From an uncultured Bacteroidales bacterium (GTDB lineage: Bacteria > Bacteroidota > Bacteroidia > Bacteroidales > Muribaculaceae): a DNA stretch of 64,000 nt. Below the pieces are notes generated by a model that made no database searches, was not told the DNA's origin, and worked only from the letters and a program-made list of their open reading frames with translations. Positions 38,001 through 46,045 of the stretch are shown here, in pieces (the stretch's first letter is position 1; each line of letters starts with the position of its first letter). The position numbers were made by a program, and so were the translations under genes. Where the stretch lies: assembly GCA_902781045.1 (NCBI GenBank), contig CACZHT010000014.1, forward strand, positions 25,843-89,842. Direction: 5' to 3'.

Positions 38001-38661
38001 GGTGGCGGTGACCGACCATGAGAGTCCCATCATCCAAGCCATGTTCCTGAACAACGAACAAGAGTTTGCGGCCAACGCCACTGTGGGCACCGAGGCGACA
38101 CTCTATATCCGCGCCACCGACAACACCGCATTCAACACCCAGCAACTGGGCATGGGGCGCAACATGCGCCTGACCATGGACGGCGGCAAGACCAGCTACA
38201 ACCTGGCCAAAAACATGGCCACTGTCAGCGACGAGGGACGCCTGATGACCATCGCCATGCCGCTGACCGGACTCACTGCCGGTCAGCACACACTGGACTT
38301 CACCGTCACTGATGTGTGCGGCAATGCAGCCACACAGAGCATCACATTTGTCGTCAACAGCCAGAACGACCTGACACTCATCGCATCGGACATCGCCAGC
38401 AGCACTGAGCTGAAAATTGACCTGGGAGCGTATGCGCTGAACAACACCCCGACGGTCAATGTGCGCGTCACCGACATCAACGGCAACCTGGTGTGGAGCA
38501 AACAGACCAGCTCATTCCCCTGCACATGGAACCTGCGCAACAACCGTGGTCAGCGTGTGTCCAACGGACTGTATCGCATCTATGGCAGCTACAGCGGCGA
38601 TGAGGGCTATGGCGGGTCTAACCTCATCAACTTTGTGGTCCTGCCGGCAGTCAGCAACTGA
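35074..38661 (+). CDS. PorU-like C25-family surface protease, paralogue 4
   Basis: A 1195-residue exported protein with the same layout: signal peptide (LGWATALALAVVPQVANA), N-terminal block GHWVKVAVTQSGIYQITLAQ, His694 in TYVGHAGANG, Cys727 in TACCDVARFD, and tail TWNLRNNRGQRVSNGLYRIY. About 35 extra residues around 590-625 (EGEISIWRMDTIQNSSGPDT) interrupt a loop of the catalytic domain that is short in its neighbours, which explains the greater length. The gene ends at a strong bidirectional hairpin. Confidence 0.88.
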   Translation: MTKSHILGWATALALAVVPQVANALPSSHFTTQSKLAKGHWVKVAVTQSGIYQITLAQLQQMGFSNPSNIQVYGYGGVMLSQVLTSDLPDDLKQVPVLRRSDKICFYASGTTQLTLSDQPNPHYTRQLNTYSTKAYYFITESATNSVTPSTVAFHAPTSPVNIDTSLDALLHEQEKMSVAFTGSELLGEDLMNANHRLDFTLINPSDKQLGLTSRVAAKVVRKDQKSTVSVSGSFSCQLTVAGQTINVPYSTIASNIIGCTSDYTYYQANTNADQNTMWVELPDTCHAGSLHYGLTVKPSEEHALLHLFNLDYFIATYNHYNRLDGYAGAQCPIGLVSSTADHVVRIEGTDLVVWNVTTPTQPVQMRTRNAGGYTQFTPGNVASPQQYIAFAPSATLLEIDSFEAIPNQNLHGLAVPDMLIITHHEFMAQAERVAQMHRQYDGMDVLVLDQNQVFNEFSAGTPDAMAIRLLCKMFYDRNDSKFKYLLVFGNLSFDNRGLVTGKQNRVISYVASVSHNEDASYINDDFYGYLQDNSGQKLSADRLCIGIGHMPVANATEASEAVDKLQEYVYSTDYGAWRNNYSLWAENSSFKKEGEISIWRMDTIQNSSGPDTIVRVKTDSVFQLHESHAAGIGYIIDNDCKTQMVRDMAFVCMFPQNPAEAFKEEAKRTSTEAKRHIKEMFSEGQYFATYVGHAGANGFSASSLWTSNDVLNTPYPRLPIMSTACCDVARFDSDHRGICELMFHKRDGGAIALFTTTRQVLANLNDDINRAFTTAMFSYNKKGSMPRLGDCYREAKNYTESPNTNKFHWVLLGDPALRINYPKPLFNITAINGIQLHSGRAISAAPLQQVTIEAQVMQEGNPNKVNTAFNGDATITIYDIERTCLKYMKGTGAHARDTMTLDYPREKLVQVTGRVVGGKFRGSVVMPQYARTVANNENEVASHPMVVSVYAHEDGTDQMVNGLYSQLRKANYNASVAVTDHESPIIQAMFLNNEQEFAANATVGTEATLYIRATDNTAFNTQQLGMGRNMRLTMDGGKTSYNLAKNMATVSDEGRLMTIAMPLTGLTAGQHTLDFTVTDVCGNAATQSITFVVNSQNDLTLIASDIASSTELKIDLGAYALNNTPTVNVRVTDINGNLVWSKQTSSFPCTWNLRNNRGQRVSNGLYRIYGSYSGDEGYGGSNLINFVVLPAVSN

Positions 38662-38684
38662 CCGCTCCTGCCCCGCAAAAGCGT

Positions 38685-38722
38685 TTCGCCGCCACTTGAC
38701 AGGTCTGTCAAGTGGCGGCGAA
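38685..38722. terminator. Bidirectional hairpin terminator, 17-bp perfect stem
   Basis: TTCGCCGCCACTTGACA and its exact complement flank a GGTC loop between the convergent PorU paralogue 4 and C69 genes. The stem is GC-rich on the outside; there is no long U-tract on either side, but the position fits shared termination. Confidence 0.8.
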
Positions 38723-38748
38723 CTCATTCTATCGCACAAGCAATCAAA

Positions 38749-40401
38749 TCAATTGCCCTGCTTGGGCGAGCGCAGGTGGGTGCCGGTCTCGGCGGCGATG
38801 CGCCGGGCAGTCTTGTCGGGGATGCCGGGCTTCTCCAGGATGGGCTTGAAACCGGTCTTGGTGCGCTTGAAGCGACCATTCTCCTCGGCCCGCACCACCA
38901 TGTCGTTATACTTGACAATGAGGTACTCGGCCAGCCGGTTCCAGCGCGCCACCATCTCGTCGCCCTTCTGGCAACCATAGTCGGTGAGGTAGCACACGGC
39001 TGCCTGCTCGTCGGTCTTGAGCAGTTCGACGGCCCGTGCCTCGACATGCGGCTGCAGGTCGCGGTAGCTCTGGTCGAGCGAGTCGCGCACAGCCTTGAGG
39101 CTGGGCATCATCAGGCTGTAGCGCGGATACACCATGTTGGCCACCCAGTTGCACACCCAGTAGGCATTGTCGCGGCTGAAGGTCACACAGTCGGCCCCAG
39201 GCGTGTTGTAGCAATTGGGCTGGCGCGTGCTGCAGCAATAGATGGGCGTGTAGGCACTGGTGTGGCCGTCATCGTTGGCCCACCACATCAGTCCGCCCAC
39301 CTGGCGCGGCAGCCACGAGCGCATCTGCGCAATCCACGAGAATGCACTCTGCTGTGTGGCTATGGGGCGCTCGTTGAAGTGCTCCACCCCATCCACCTTA
39401 TAGTATAACGGCGTGGGACGGTAAGGCGAGTCGTAGAGACCCGCACCCGGGTCGTTGGTCATGTCGAGCGGCGTGCCGTCATAGTGGTCGCGCAGGCACT
39501 CCTGCACATCGGCCACGCTGAGCTTGCGGTTGGGCACAATCCACAAGGGCATCGGCTCAGTGCTCAAATCCTCACCCAGAATGAATGGCAGATACCGCTC
39601 GCCAAAACCCTCGCTATATCGGCGATAGATGCTCCACACGCGGGCCTCGCAGATGCGGCGGGCACGGAAGTTGTCCTCGGCGTATGCGTCATAGAAGCTG
39701 AAGTCCTTGTCCTTGCCGCTGAACCACCCCCGGCTGCGTGCAAAGGTAATGCAGTTCTTGGAGAACTTGACGTTCTTCTTGTCCTTCTGGTCGAAGGTGC
39801 GGATGCGGCTCTGGTTGGCGTGGGCGCAGATGGCATCGTCGGGCACCCGCAGGGCCACCCAGGCCACCGCCTTGCTGCCGGGGCCGCAGCCCACCATCTC
39901 CATGATCCACGCCTCATTGGGGTCGCAGATACTGAACACCTCGCCCGTGCTGCAATAGCCGTAGGTCTCGGCCAGCGTGGTCATCACCTGGATGGCCTCA
40001 CGGGCGGTCTTGGCGCGTTGCAGGGCCAGGTCCATCAGACTGCCATAGTCGATGAGCCCCGTCGAATCCTTCAATTCCTTGCGACCGCCGTAGGTGGTCT
40101 CGCCGATGGTCACCTGCCACTCATTGATGTTGCCGATCACGCTGTAGGTCACCGGTGCCTCGGGTATCTCGCCGTGATACTCCTTGCTGTCGCGGTCGAT
40201 GATGCGGCGCATCTCGCCCGGGGCATGCGTGCCGGCCGGCAGATAAGTCAGGTTGCGGAACGTGCCGAACGAATCGGCGTTATAGGTGCACATCACCGAG
40301 CCGTCGGCGCTGGCTTTCTTGCCCACCATCAGGCTGGTGCATGCCATGGCAGCCGCGGTCACTGCCGCAGCAGTCATCAAAGTAACAATTCGTTTTGTCA
40401 T
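38749..40401 (-). CDS. C69-family dipeptidase (PepD-like, Ntn hydrolase)
   Basis: A 550-residue peptidase. The N-terminal 20 residues form a signal-like segment ending in MAMA-type Ala repeats before Cys21 of CTSLMVGKKASADGSV, the N-terminal nucleophile of family C69 after processing. Other family blocks are YGYCSTGEVFSICDPNEAW, GCGPGSKAVAWVALRVPDD, and GGLMWWANDDGHTSAYTPIY. It probably releases dipeptides in the periplasm or at the surface. The start overlaps the stop of the upstream regulator-like gene as ATGA, so they are co-transcribed. Confidence 0.93.
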   Translation of the reverse strand: MTKRIVTLMTAAAVTAAAMACTSLMVGKKASADGSVMCTYNADSFGTFRNLTYLPAGTHAPGEMRRIIDRDSKEYHGEIPEAPVTYSVIGNINEWQVTIGETTYGGRKELKDSTGLIDYGSLMDLALQRAKTAREAIQVMTTLAETYGYCSTGEVFSICDPNEAWIMEMVGCGPGSKAVAWVALRVPDDAICAHANQSRIRTFDQKDKKNVKFSKNCITFARSRGWFSGKDKDFSFYDAYAEDNFRARRICEARVWSIYRRYSEGFGERYLPFILGEDLSTEPMPLWIVPNRKLSVADVQECLRDHYDGTPLDMTNDPGAGLYDSPYRPTPLYYKVDGVEHFNERPIATQQSAFSWIAQMRSWLPRQVGGLMWWANDDGHTSAYTPIYCCSTRQPNCYNTPGADCVTFSRDNAYWVCNWVANMVYPRYSLMMPSLKAVRDSLDQSYRDLQPHVEARAVELLKTDEQAAVCYLTDYGCQKGDEMVARWNRLAEYLIVKYNDMVVRAEENGRFKRTKTGFKPILEKPGIPDKTARRIAAETGTHLRSPKQGN

Positions 40402-40979
40402 ATATGTTCTGTAATTTTGGTTTCCAGTAGCTCGTAGCGGATGCCGGCAACCTGGCCGCAGACGTAGGCCGACGGCGCGCGCCCCGGCTGGCACAGGTTG
40501 TCGAGGTAGAGCGGCTCGCCATCGATGAGCAGGCCGCACTCAAACGTGTCGCCCGGCTGCAACCGCGTGGCCTGCGACTGCTCGACCTCAAACCGCAGCC
40601 CGCCTAGATAGCGCACCACGCACACACGGTCGGGCGCCCATGCCAGCCGCAGGCGGTCGCCCACAATCAGGTCGGCTTGCACATTGACACGGTCGGTGAG
40701 GATGCTGTCGCTCGGCGCGCGCCCCTCGGGCCGCTGCACCTTGAAGTCCTCCCAGCTGCCGTAGCCCACAAAGCGCGCCAGCGCGGTCAACGTATAGTCG
40801 GTGGGATTGAAGCGATTGGACACATAGCCCCAAATCCGCTTGAGTGTCGACGTGCTGATTGAGGCATTGACCCGATCAGACAATTTACGGCTCAAGTCCT
40901 CAAAGTCGCGAGGGGTCGACATCTTGTGCCCCACCGAGCGCTCTACCGCCTCAAGCAGGCGTTTCAGTTCATCATCCAT
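40398..40979 (-). CDS. Putative DNA-binding regulator, Bacteroidota-specific N-terminal domain
   Basis: A 193-residue protein. MDDELKRLLEAVERSVGHKM, then ISTSTLKRIWGYVSNRFNPT and LTALARFVGYGSWEDF, matches a domain common at the N-terminus of Bacteroidota hypothetical and regulatory proteins that looks like a helix-turn-helix. The C-terminal half is beta-rich (DLIVGDRLRLAWAPDRVC), with no motif I recognise. It overlaps the C69 gene by 4 bp and lies 66 bp downstream of the kinase stop. Regulation of the dipeptidase is a guess. Confidence 0.6.
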   Translation of the reverse strand: MDDELKRLLEAVERSVGHKMSTPRDFEDLSRKLSDRVNASISTSTLKRIWGYVSNRFNPTDYTLTALARFVGYGSWEDFKVQRPEGRAPSDSILTDRVNVQADLIVGDRLRLAWAPDRVCVVRYLGGLRFEVEQSQATRLQPGDTFECGLLIDGEPLYLDNLCQPGRAPSAYVCGQVAGIRYELLETKITEHI

Positions 40980-41045
40980 AGTCGCAGCATTCTTAATTCG
41001 TAATTCGTAATTCTCAATATCTCCACCCGCTACCCACATAGCAGT

Positions 41046-42329
41046 CTACCAGCGTCTAGCACGGTTCAGTTTCTGATTTATCGGCACTATCCAAACATTC
41101 AGATAATGGTCCTCAAGCTGCTTGTGGATGCTAGACATTTCCTGCCCATTGTATCCCTGCAGCCCGGCCATAAACTGGTCGAGAGCTTTCCCTCCGGCAA
41201 GCATCTCGTCGCCGTACGACGACCTCACTTGGTTGGGAGGCGACAGGGTGTCGAGGTACTCCATCAAGTGTGTGGCACGCATGGCCTGGTCGATGGCACG
41301 TTTGCCCCGTTCGACGGTGGCAGCCACCTGGCGCTGACGCTGCGCCACCCGGTCTTGCTCTTGTCGCAACGCTTGATTGACCGACTTGACTTGTTCGACC
41401 GTGGCTTTCTGTTGCACCACTTGCGAGTCCATCTGTGCTATCACCTGCTGCAACGAGTCGGTGTTGGCAGTGATCTGCCTCACAACGACCGACTCCGTCT
41501 TCCTGACGGTCAGAGCCGTAATGCCCACCGCCACACCAGCCACTGCAGCCAGCACCGCAATACGACCCAGCCAACGCTTTAGCCGCGACAGCTTGTTGAT
41601 GCTCTGCTGCAACTGCTCAATGCTCTGCACACGCTGCTCGATGGGCCGCAGGCAACGACCGGCCAACATATTTATGCCCGGCCCCAGACGCAACTGCCGC
41701 ATGATGATGCCCAGGCTGTAGATGTCGTTGCGCACGTCGGCATAGTTGCTCGAGAGTTGCTCTGGGCTAGTGTAGCCCAGGGTACCGGCAGGCTGCTTGA
41801 GCGTGGCATGCGCATCGGTGTCGGCCAGCCCGAAGTCTATGACCTTGACCCATCCACCGTTGTCAGATATCATGATGTTCTGCGGCTTGAGGTCGCGATG
41901 CGCCACACCACGGCTGTGGATGTGCGCCACGCCGTCGAGCAACTGGTCGAGCACGCGCCGACGCTCGTTGCGGCTTGGACTCATGTCGAGCCACCAGTCC
42001 AGCGTGTGCCCCTCTATCCACTCCATGACGATGCACAGCCCCAATGGCTCAACCTCACTCATGCCGATGCCTTGCACCACATTGGGGTGATTCATCAGCA
42101 TCATGATGTTGAACTCCTTGAGCAGCATCTGGCGGTACATCTGCTGGCCGGCCACCTCGGGCCGCAACGCCTTGAGCAGATGCCACCGCCCATAGCTGAT
42201 GCCGCGCGCAATGACCGTCACGTCGGTCTGGGCCAGCACCTCGACCTGCGTGAACTGTCCCGTCACCTGCGCCACTGGCTCCACCTCCAGGTAACCCGAG
42301 TCGCCTTGCTTATGTGTTCCTTGTTGCAT
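41046..42329 (-). CDS. Membrane Ser/Thr protein kinase with coiled-coil extracytoplasmic region
   Basis: A 427-residue eukaryotic-like kinase. It shows the ATP-binding Lys53 (HLLKALRPE), Glu72 of helix C (LLKEFNIMM), the catalytic loop HRDLKPQN at 144-151, DFG at 165-167, SPE at 188-190 and DIYSLG at 202-207, so all catalytic residues are intact. A helix at 257-275 (AVLAAVAGVAVGITALTV) leads to a ~150-residue coiled coil rich in Gln, Val and Arg (QVVQQKATVEQVKSVNQAL), not PASTA repeats. I start at the ATG at 42329, 8 bp after a TAACTTTG box. It is divergent from the 15-gene block and I infer that it signals to it. Confidence 0.9.
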   Translation of the reverse strand: MQQGTHKQGDSGYLEVEPVAQVTGQFTQVEVLAQTDVTVIARGISYGRWHLLKALRPEVAGQQMYRQMLLKEFNIMMLMNHPNVVQGIGMSEVEPLGLCIVMEWIEGHTLDWWLDMSPSRNERRRVLDQLLDGVAHIHSRGVAHRDLKPQNIMISDNGGWVKVIDFGLADTDAHATLKQPAGTLGYTSPEQLSSNYADVRNDIYSLGIIMRQLRLGPGINMLAGRCLRPIEQRVQSIEQLQQSINKLSRLKRWLGRIAVLAAVAGVAVGITALTVRKTESVVVRQITANTDSLQQVIAQMDSQVVQQKATVEQVKSVNQALRQEQDRVAQRQRQVAATVERGKRAIDQAMRATHLMEYLDTLSPPNQVRSSYGDEMLAGGKALDQFMAGLQGYNGQEMSSIHKQLEDHYLNVWIVPINQKLNRARRW

Positions 42330-42337
42330 TTCGGCGA

Positions 42338-42345
42338 CAAAGTTA
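42338..42345 (-). promoter_or_regulatory. TAACTTTG -7 box for the kinase gene
   Basis: Minus-strand TAACTTTG lies 8 bp upstream of the kinase ATG, another case of a box very close to the start codon. Confidence 0.55.
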
Positions 42346-42426
42346 ATGCTTTTTTTGGCTTCTGACAAAGAACCACTAATACTTATGTCCATGCCCCAAA
42401 AAATGGAAAAATTCCATTCTTTTGAC

Positions 42427-42578
42427 AAATGAACCAAAATAAACCGCATATAGTTGCGCCAAAAACCGTAACTTTGCAGCGTCTTTTTATTTGAAGACCT
42501 GAGAGAACTCGCCTACATCTGCCTGCATCGTGCGGACAGAGGGGAGAGGGTCGGTGTCCGGCAAGTTGGCCACGACGG
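42427..42578 (+). repeat. 152-bp direct repeat, left copy, carrying a promoter and leader
   Basis: Identical to 62827-62978 except for one base (G at 42479 against C at 62879). It holds the box ACCAAAATAAACC at 42433-42445 and TAACTTTG at 42469-42476, then TTATTTGAAGACCTGAGAG and a G-rich end. No convincing open frame with a start codon lies in it. It could be the promoter and 5' leader of an operon, or the end of a mobile unit. Confidence 0.9.
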
Positions 42579-42620
42579 GAGGGGGTTGGGGGTTGGGTTT
42601 GTCCCATCGCATTCGCGCTA

Positions 42621-43498
42621 TTCGCGGCTTAAAAAAGACAGAAGAACATAAGGACAAAAGACTTCGCGAGATATTCGCGGTTGGCAAGATCGTTTGATTC
42701 GCGGGGATTTCGCGGTGGTCACGAGTTTTTTATCACGAATGTGAGAATTATTGAATTTTCTTCGCAGATTTCGCGATGGGCACGATTATTATCACGAACC
42801 ACGAAGTGCTCACGACCGAACGGGAGCCCGAAGGGCAACCCCGAAGGGCTCGGGGAGATAACAAAGCGTGTGTTGCACCTAGTGCAGCGCGCGGTGGCCG
42901 AAGGCCATTGTTACTCGACCCAACATTGCTAAGCGCAGTAATTTTCGAATTTGAGAATGTCTGCCACATTCGCGTAATTCGCGGCTTAAAAAAGACAGAA
43001 GAACATAAGGACAAAAGACTTCGCGGGGATTTCGCGGTTAAAAATCCTTTTCGCACAATCGCTCCCATTCGGTCGCGAGCTAAAGGTTCGCGGTTAAAAA
43101 AGACCATTCGCAGTTATTGGAGTCAAAAAGGTCGGAATGTCGATAAAAAAGCTACATTCCGACCACTATCGTTTTATAAAACATATTTTTTAAAAGCAAA
43201 ACGTCATGATTCTCAATCAACTACAGAAAAATATTCAAAAAATCCGAAAATCGTCGGAATGTGGACAAAAAATCAACATTCCGACCTCAATCATCTTGTC
43301 GCATACAAATACCGCCCTTTTCATCTCATGAGCAGGCGCAGAAAAAAGGACACATTTCCAATTCTTAATTCATATTTTTGGGTGTAATTCGCGGTTAAAA
43401 AAGACAGAAGAACATAAGGACAAAAGACTTCGCGGGGATTTCGCGGTTAGAAAAGACAGAAGAACATAAGGACAAAAGACTTCGCGAGGATTTCGCGG
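42621..43498. repeat. Four copies of a ~60-bp TTCGCGG...TTCGCGG unit
   Basis: Copies at 42621-42680, 42978-43037, 43388-43446 and 43440-43498 share GACAGAAGAACATAAGGAC and are bounded by TTCGCGG at both ends; the last two overlap as a tandem. The 1.7-kb region between the kinase and the vWA gene is otherwise non-coding, with AT-rich stretches and scattered hairpins. Open frames across it are made of the repeats themselves. Confidence 0.8.
43130..43285. repeat. Pair of GTCGGAATGT hairpins
   Basis: Two related stem-loops lie at 43130-43164 (11-bp perfect stem GGTCGGAATGT/ACATTCCGACC) and 43253-43285 (10-bp stem). Both have a ~13-nt A-rich loop with AAAAAA. They are 88 bp apart in the non-coding region. 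Confidence 0.8.
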
Positions 43499-43542
43499 TT
43501 AGAAAAGGATACAATAACACACGGCATCTTGCTCGAAAATAA

Positions 43543-43586
43543 ACCAAAATAAACCACCCCGCCGTGTCGGAATAGTTGTAACTTTG
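43543..43586 (+). promoter_or_regulatory. Third ACCAAAATAAACC / TAACTTTG promoter
   Basis: ACCAAAATAAACC at 43543-43555 and TAACTTTG at 43579-43586 have the same 36-bp start-to-start spacing as in both long repeat copies, although the sequence between them differs. It points toward the vWA gene. Confidence 0.6.
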
Positions 43587-43741
43587 CGGTGCCATCATTT
43601 GCATGCAAGTGGCTTCCGCAACTTGAATTACATGTCCGCTAATGCGACAAGAACCGATTCTAAAGGCTTTCTTACCCCCATAAAGTGGCACCAATTCTAA
43701 AAAAATTGCGAATTGATGACCGAAGTTTGGAAAATATTTCT

Positions 43742-44044
43742 TAACTTTGCAACCGATTAGGTCGCCAAGGCCTGGTCACGACATTTTGGCAACACCGAAG
43801 CGTTATGCTCATTCTTGTTATTTGAGAACCTGAGAAATTCTACAAGAGTACAAGAGGATGGCACGACGACTTCCACGCTACAGGCGTGGACTGCATCGTT
43901 ATCCCCCCTTTGCGTACTCGGGTTTTCTCAGGACCTTCAAATAACAAAGCGTGGCATACGGCAGCCCACGCTTCGTTTGTTATACCCCCCACTCGGTCAC
44001 CAGGGCTCCGGCCGAGGCGTGCGGACGCCACACCTTCAGTCACG
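43742..44044 (+). promoter_or_regulatory. Structured leader of the vWA operon
   Basis: TAACTTTG at 43742-43749 would give a leader of about 290 nt. It contains TTATTTGAGAACCTGAGA (like the 152-bp repeat), a hairpin TCCACGC/GCGTGGA at 43872-43890, and a larger one pairing ATAACAAAGCGTGG (43941-43954) with 43965-43983. No open frame is supported, so it may be a regulatory RNA leader. Confidence 0.45.
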
Positions 44045-45562
44045 ATGAGAAAAGACATACCCCTTGCACTTGCAGCATTATTGACGCTACTATTATTATC
44101 GGTCACCAGCTGCTCGGACAACAAAGAGAAAGAGTTCAACAATTTGATTGTTCAGTTGGCCGAGAAAGACCAAACTATCGACAGCAACGACTGGCAGAAG
44201 ATCACCGAGTTTCTGGACCAAAACAAAGCCAAAATGCGCGATTATTTCAAAGATGGAAAGATTGACACAGAAGAGGTTATTGAGCACATCAAGGAGCTGT
44301 TCGGCAAACGCCGCAAACCGATGGAAATCCAGTTTGTGGGTGTTGGCTCGACCAAGCCTCACCTGTCCATCAAATTCTATCTTGAGCGCAGCGGCAGTAT
44401 GACCCCCTACGATGCCCCCGACTGCAACGGCGAGTTCAAGGCCGCCATTGTCAAGCTGCTTAACAGAGCTCCTGGTGCTGACGATGAGGACAACGTGCTG
44501 TTTGTTGTCAACAGCGAGGTGAACAAATATCCGGCCGGCATCCAGCACTTCATCAAAGACAACAACATCTTCATGTCAACCAAAGATTTGGGTGACCCAT
44601 CGTTCACCGACTTCGGACTGATTTTGGACGAGATTCTGAACAAGAACAAGTCTGGCGAGCTGAGCATTCTGGTCAGCGACATGATCTACTCGCCCCGCAA
44701 TGCCGCAGATCTGAACCCGCAACGCATCTTCAACTCGGCCGAGGGCATGGTCAACAATGTCTTCAAGAACCAGGTCAAATCCAAAGCCCTGCTTGTGCTG
44801 AAGATGATGGCCAGCTACAGTGGCCCCTACTACCCCTACAACTATCAGTCAAAAGGAAGAGCGTATAAAGGCAATCGCCCCTACTACTTCCTGATTGTGG
44901 GCGACAATGCCGACATCGCGCGCCTGTCGACCGACGAAAAGTATGCCGACTTCATCGACTTCAAGAGCTTGGTCGGCTTCGAGAGCATGTATCTGTTTGA
45001 TGCCTCAGGAGTTTACTCTCCGGCATATAGTCTGCTGCTCAAAAGCAAGGACACGCGTGGGCGGTTCCGCTCGTCACGTGGCCAAGGTCAGCAAATCACC
45101 AGCCTCGATGAGGTTGAGCCCGACCGCAACTCAGGCGACATCCAGCTGGCTATGGGTGTGAATTTGGAGAACATGTTCATTGATCCGACCTACCTCACCG
45201 ACATCGCCAACTATGTGGTTGAGTCAAGCCACCCAGTCAAGATAAAGGCCATCCGCCCCATTGCCGAAACCGATATCGACCCCAACCAGCATGAGCTGAA
45301 AGACAAGTTCACCCATGTGTTCATCCTCACGACCGACAAGGCCATCAATAACGAGGAGGTCAACATTAAGCTCATCAACAAATTGCCCGGATGGGTTGCC
45401 GCTTCGTCATCGGACGACGACACCAACTTGAGCTCATCGGGTTTTGCCAGCACAACCTTCGGTCTGAAGTATATCATGAATGGCATCTACGACTCATACA
45501 AGAAGATGTCTAACGGCTCACAACCCGTCTACTTCACCCTCACTCTGAAAATCAACAAATAA
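44045..45562 (+). CDS. von Willebrand A-like lipoprotein
   Basis: A 505-residue lipoprotein: MRKDIPLALAALLTLLLLSV then lipobox SVTSC with Cys23. After an acidic helical segment (25-90), HLSIKFYLERSGSMTPYDAP resembles the first strand and metal site of a vWA domain, with Glu114 where DxSxS normally has Asp. FTDFGLILDEILN and SILVSDMIYSP match later vWA strands. A C-terminal beta-rich domain covers about 350-505. It is the first gene of the 15-gene block, behind a long structured leader. vWA proteins mediate metal-dependent protein contacts; the partner here is unknown. Confidence 0.7.
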   Translation: MRKDIPLALAALLTLLLLSVTSCSDNKEKEFNNLIVQLAEKDQTIDSNDWQKITEFLDQNKAKMRDYFKDGKIDTEEVIEHIKELFGKRRKPMEIQFVGVGSTKPHLSIKFYLERSGSMTPYDAPDCNGEFKAAIVKLLNRAPGADDEDNVLFVVNSEVNKYPAGIQHFIKDNNIFMSTKDLGDPSFTDFGLILDEILNKNKSGELSILVSDMIYSPRNAADLNPQRIFNSAEGMVNNVFKNQVKSKALLVLKMMASYSGPYYPYNYQSKGRAYKGNRPYYFLIVGDNADIARLSTDEKYADFIDFKSLVGFESMYLFDASGVYSPAYSLLLKSKDTRGRFRSSRGQGQQITSLDEVEPDRNSGDIQLAMGVNLENMFIDPTYLTDIANYVVESSHPVKIKAIRPIAETDIDPNQHELKDKFTHVFILTTDKAINNEEVNIKLINKLPGWVAASSSDDDTNLSSSGFASTTFGLKYIMNGIYDSYKKMSNGSQPVYFTLTLKINK

Positions 45563-45577
45563 AAACAATAACACATT

Positions 45578-46030
45578 ATGAAACACAGATTGATTTGGCT
45601 GATAGCCGGACTAGCGGTGAGCATCTTATTTGTGGTGTTCGCCTCGCAGATTTTCGAGTTTCTCTACTATGAGGAGACATTCTCTAACTGGATGTATGAG
45701 CAGGGATTATATCTGCAACTGGCTCTGTTCATTGTACTCATCTCATGGGGTATGGCTCTGATCTTCTACTATGGCTTGAGCAAACTGTTTGTCACTTTCA
45801 GCCGCTGGTATCACTGGCTGATCATGCTCATCGTCACTCTGCTGCTCGCCCCTGGAGTGAGTGTCTACTACCTGCATGGCGAGTATGTCGAACAGTCCTA
45901 CGACTACTGGATTCAGTGCCAGAGCATCGGCAACATTAGCCTTGCCCTGACAGCCTTGTTCTTTATCATCGCCTCGTTCTCGATGCGCTGGTGGAGCCAG
46001 AACGCGGCCTACACACCCATTCCGCAGTAA
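45578..46030 (+). CDS. Four-helix membrane protein of unknown function
   Basis: A 150-residue protein with four predicted helices: LIWLIAGLAVSILFVVFAS (4-22), LYLQLALFIVLISWGMALIF (44-63), a third at WLIMLIVTLLLAPGVSVYYL, and ISLALTALFFIIASFSMRWW near the end. No family motif is recognised. It lies 15 bp after the vWA gene and 15 bp before the tubulin-like gene, so it is part of the operon and may anchor the cytoplasmic components. Confidence 0.75.
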   Translation: MKHRLIWLIAGLAVSILFVVFASQIFEFLYYEETFSNWMYEQGLYLQLALFIVLISWGMALIFYYGLSKLFVTFSRWYHWLIMLIVTLLLAPGVSVYYLHGEYVEQSYDYWIQCQSIGNISLALTALFFIIASFSMRWWSQNAAYTPIPQ

Positions 46031-46045
46031 ACAAATAAGGTATAT

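Noticed and set aside
42776..43387. 203-residue open frame across the repeat region
   Set aside because: It is made of the 60-bp repeats and hairpins, has no domain signal, and its lysine/arginine-rich composition is unlike neighbouring proteins.
42621..43498. CRISPR-like array
   Set aside because: The ~60-bp units are unevenly spaced (gaps from none to about 350 bp), have no uniform spacers, and no cas gene is near.
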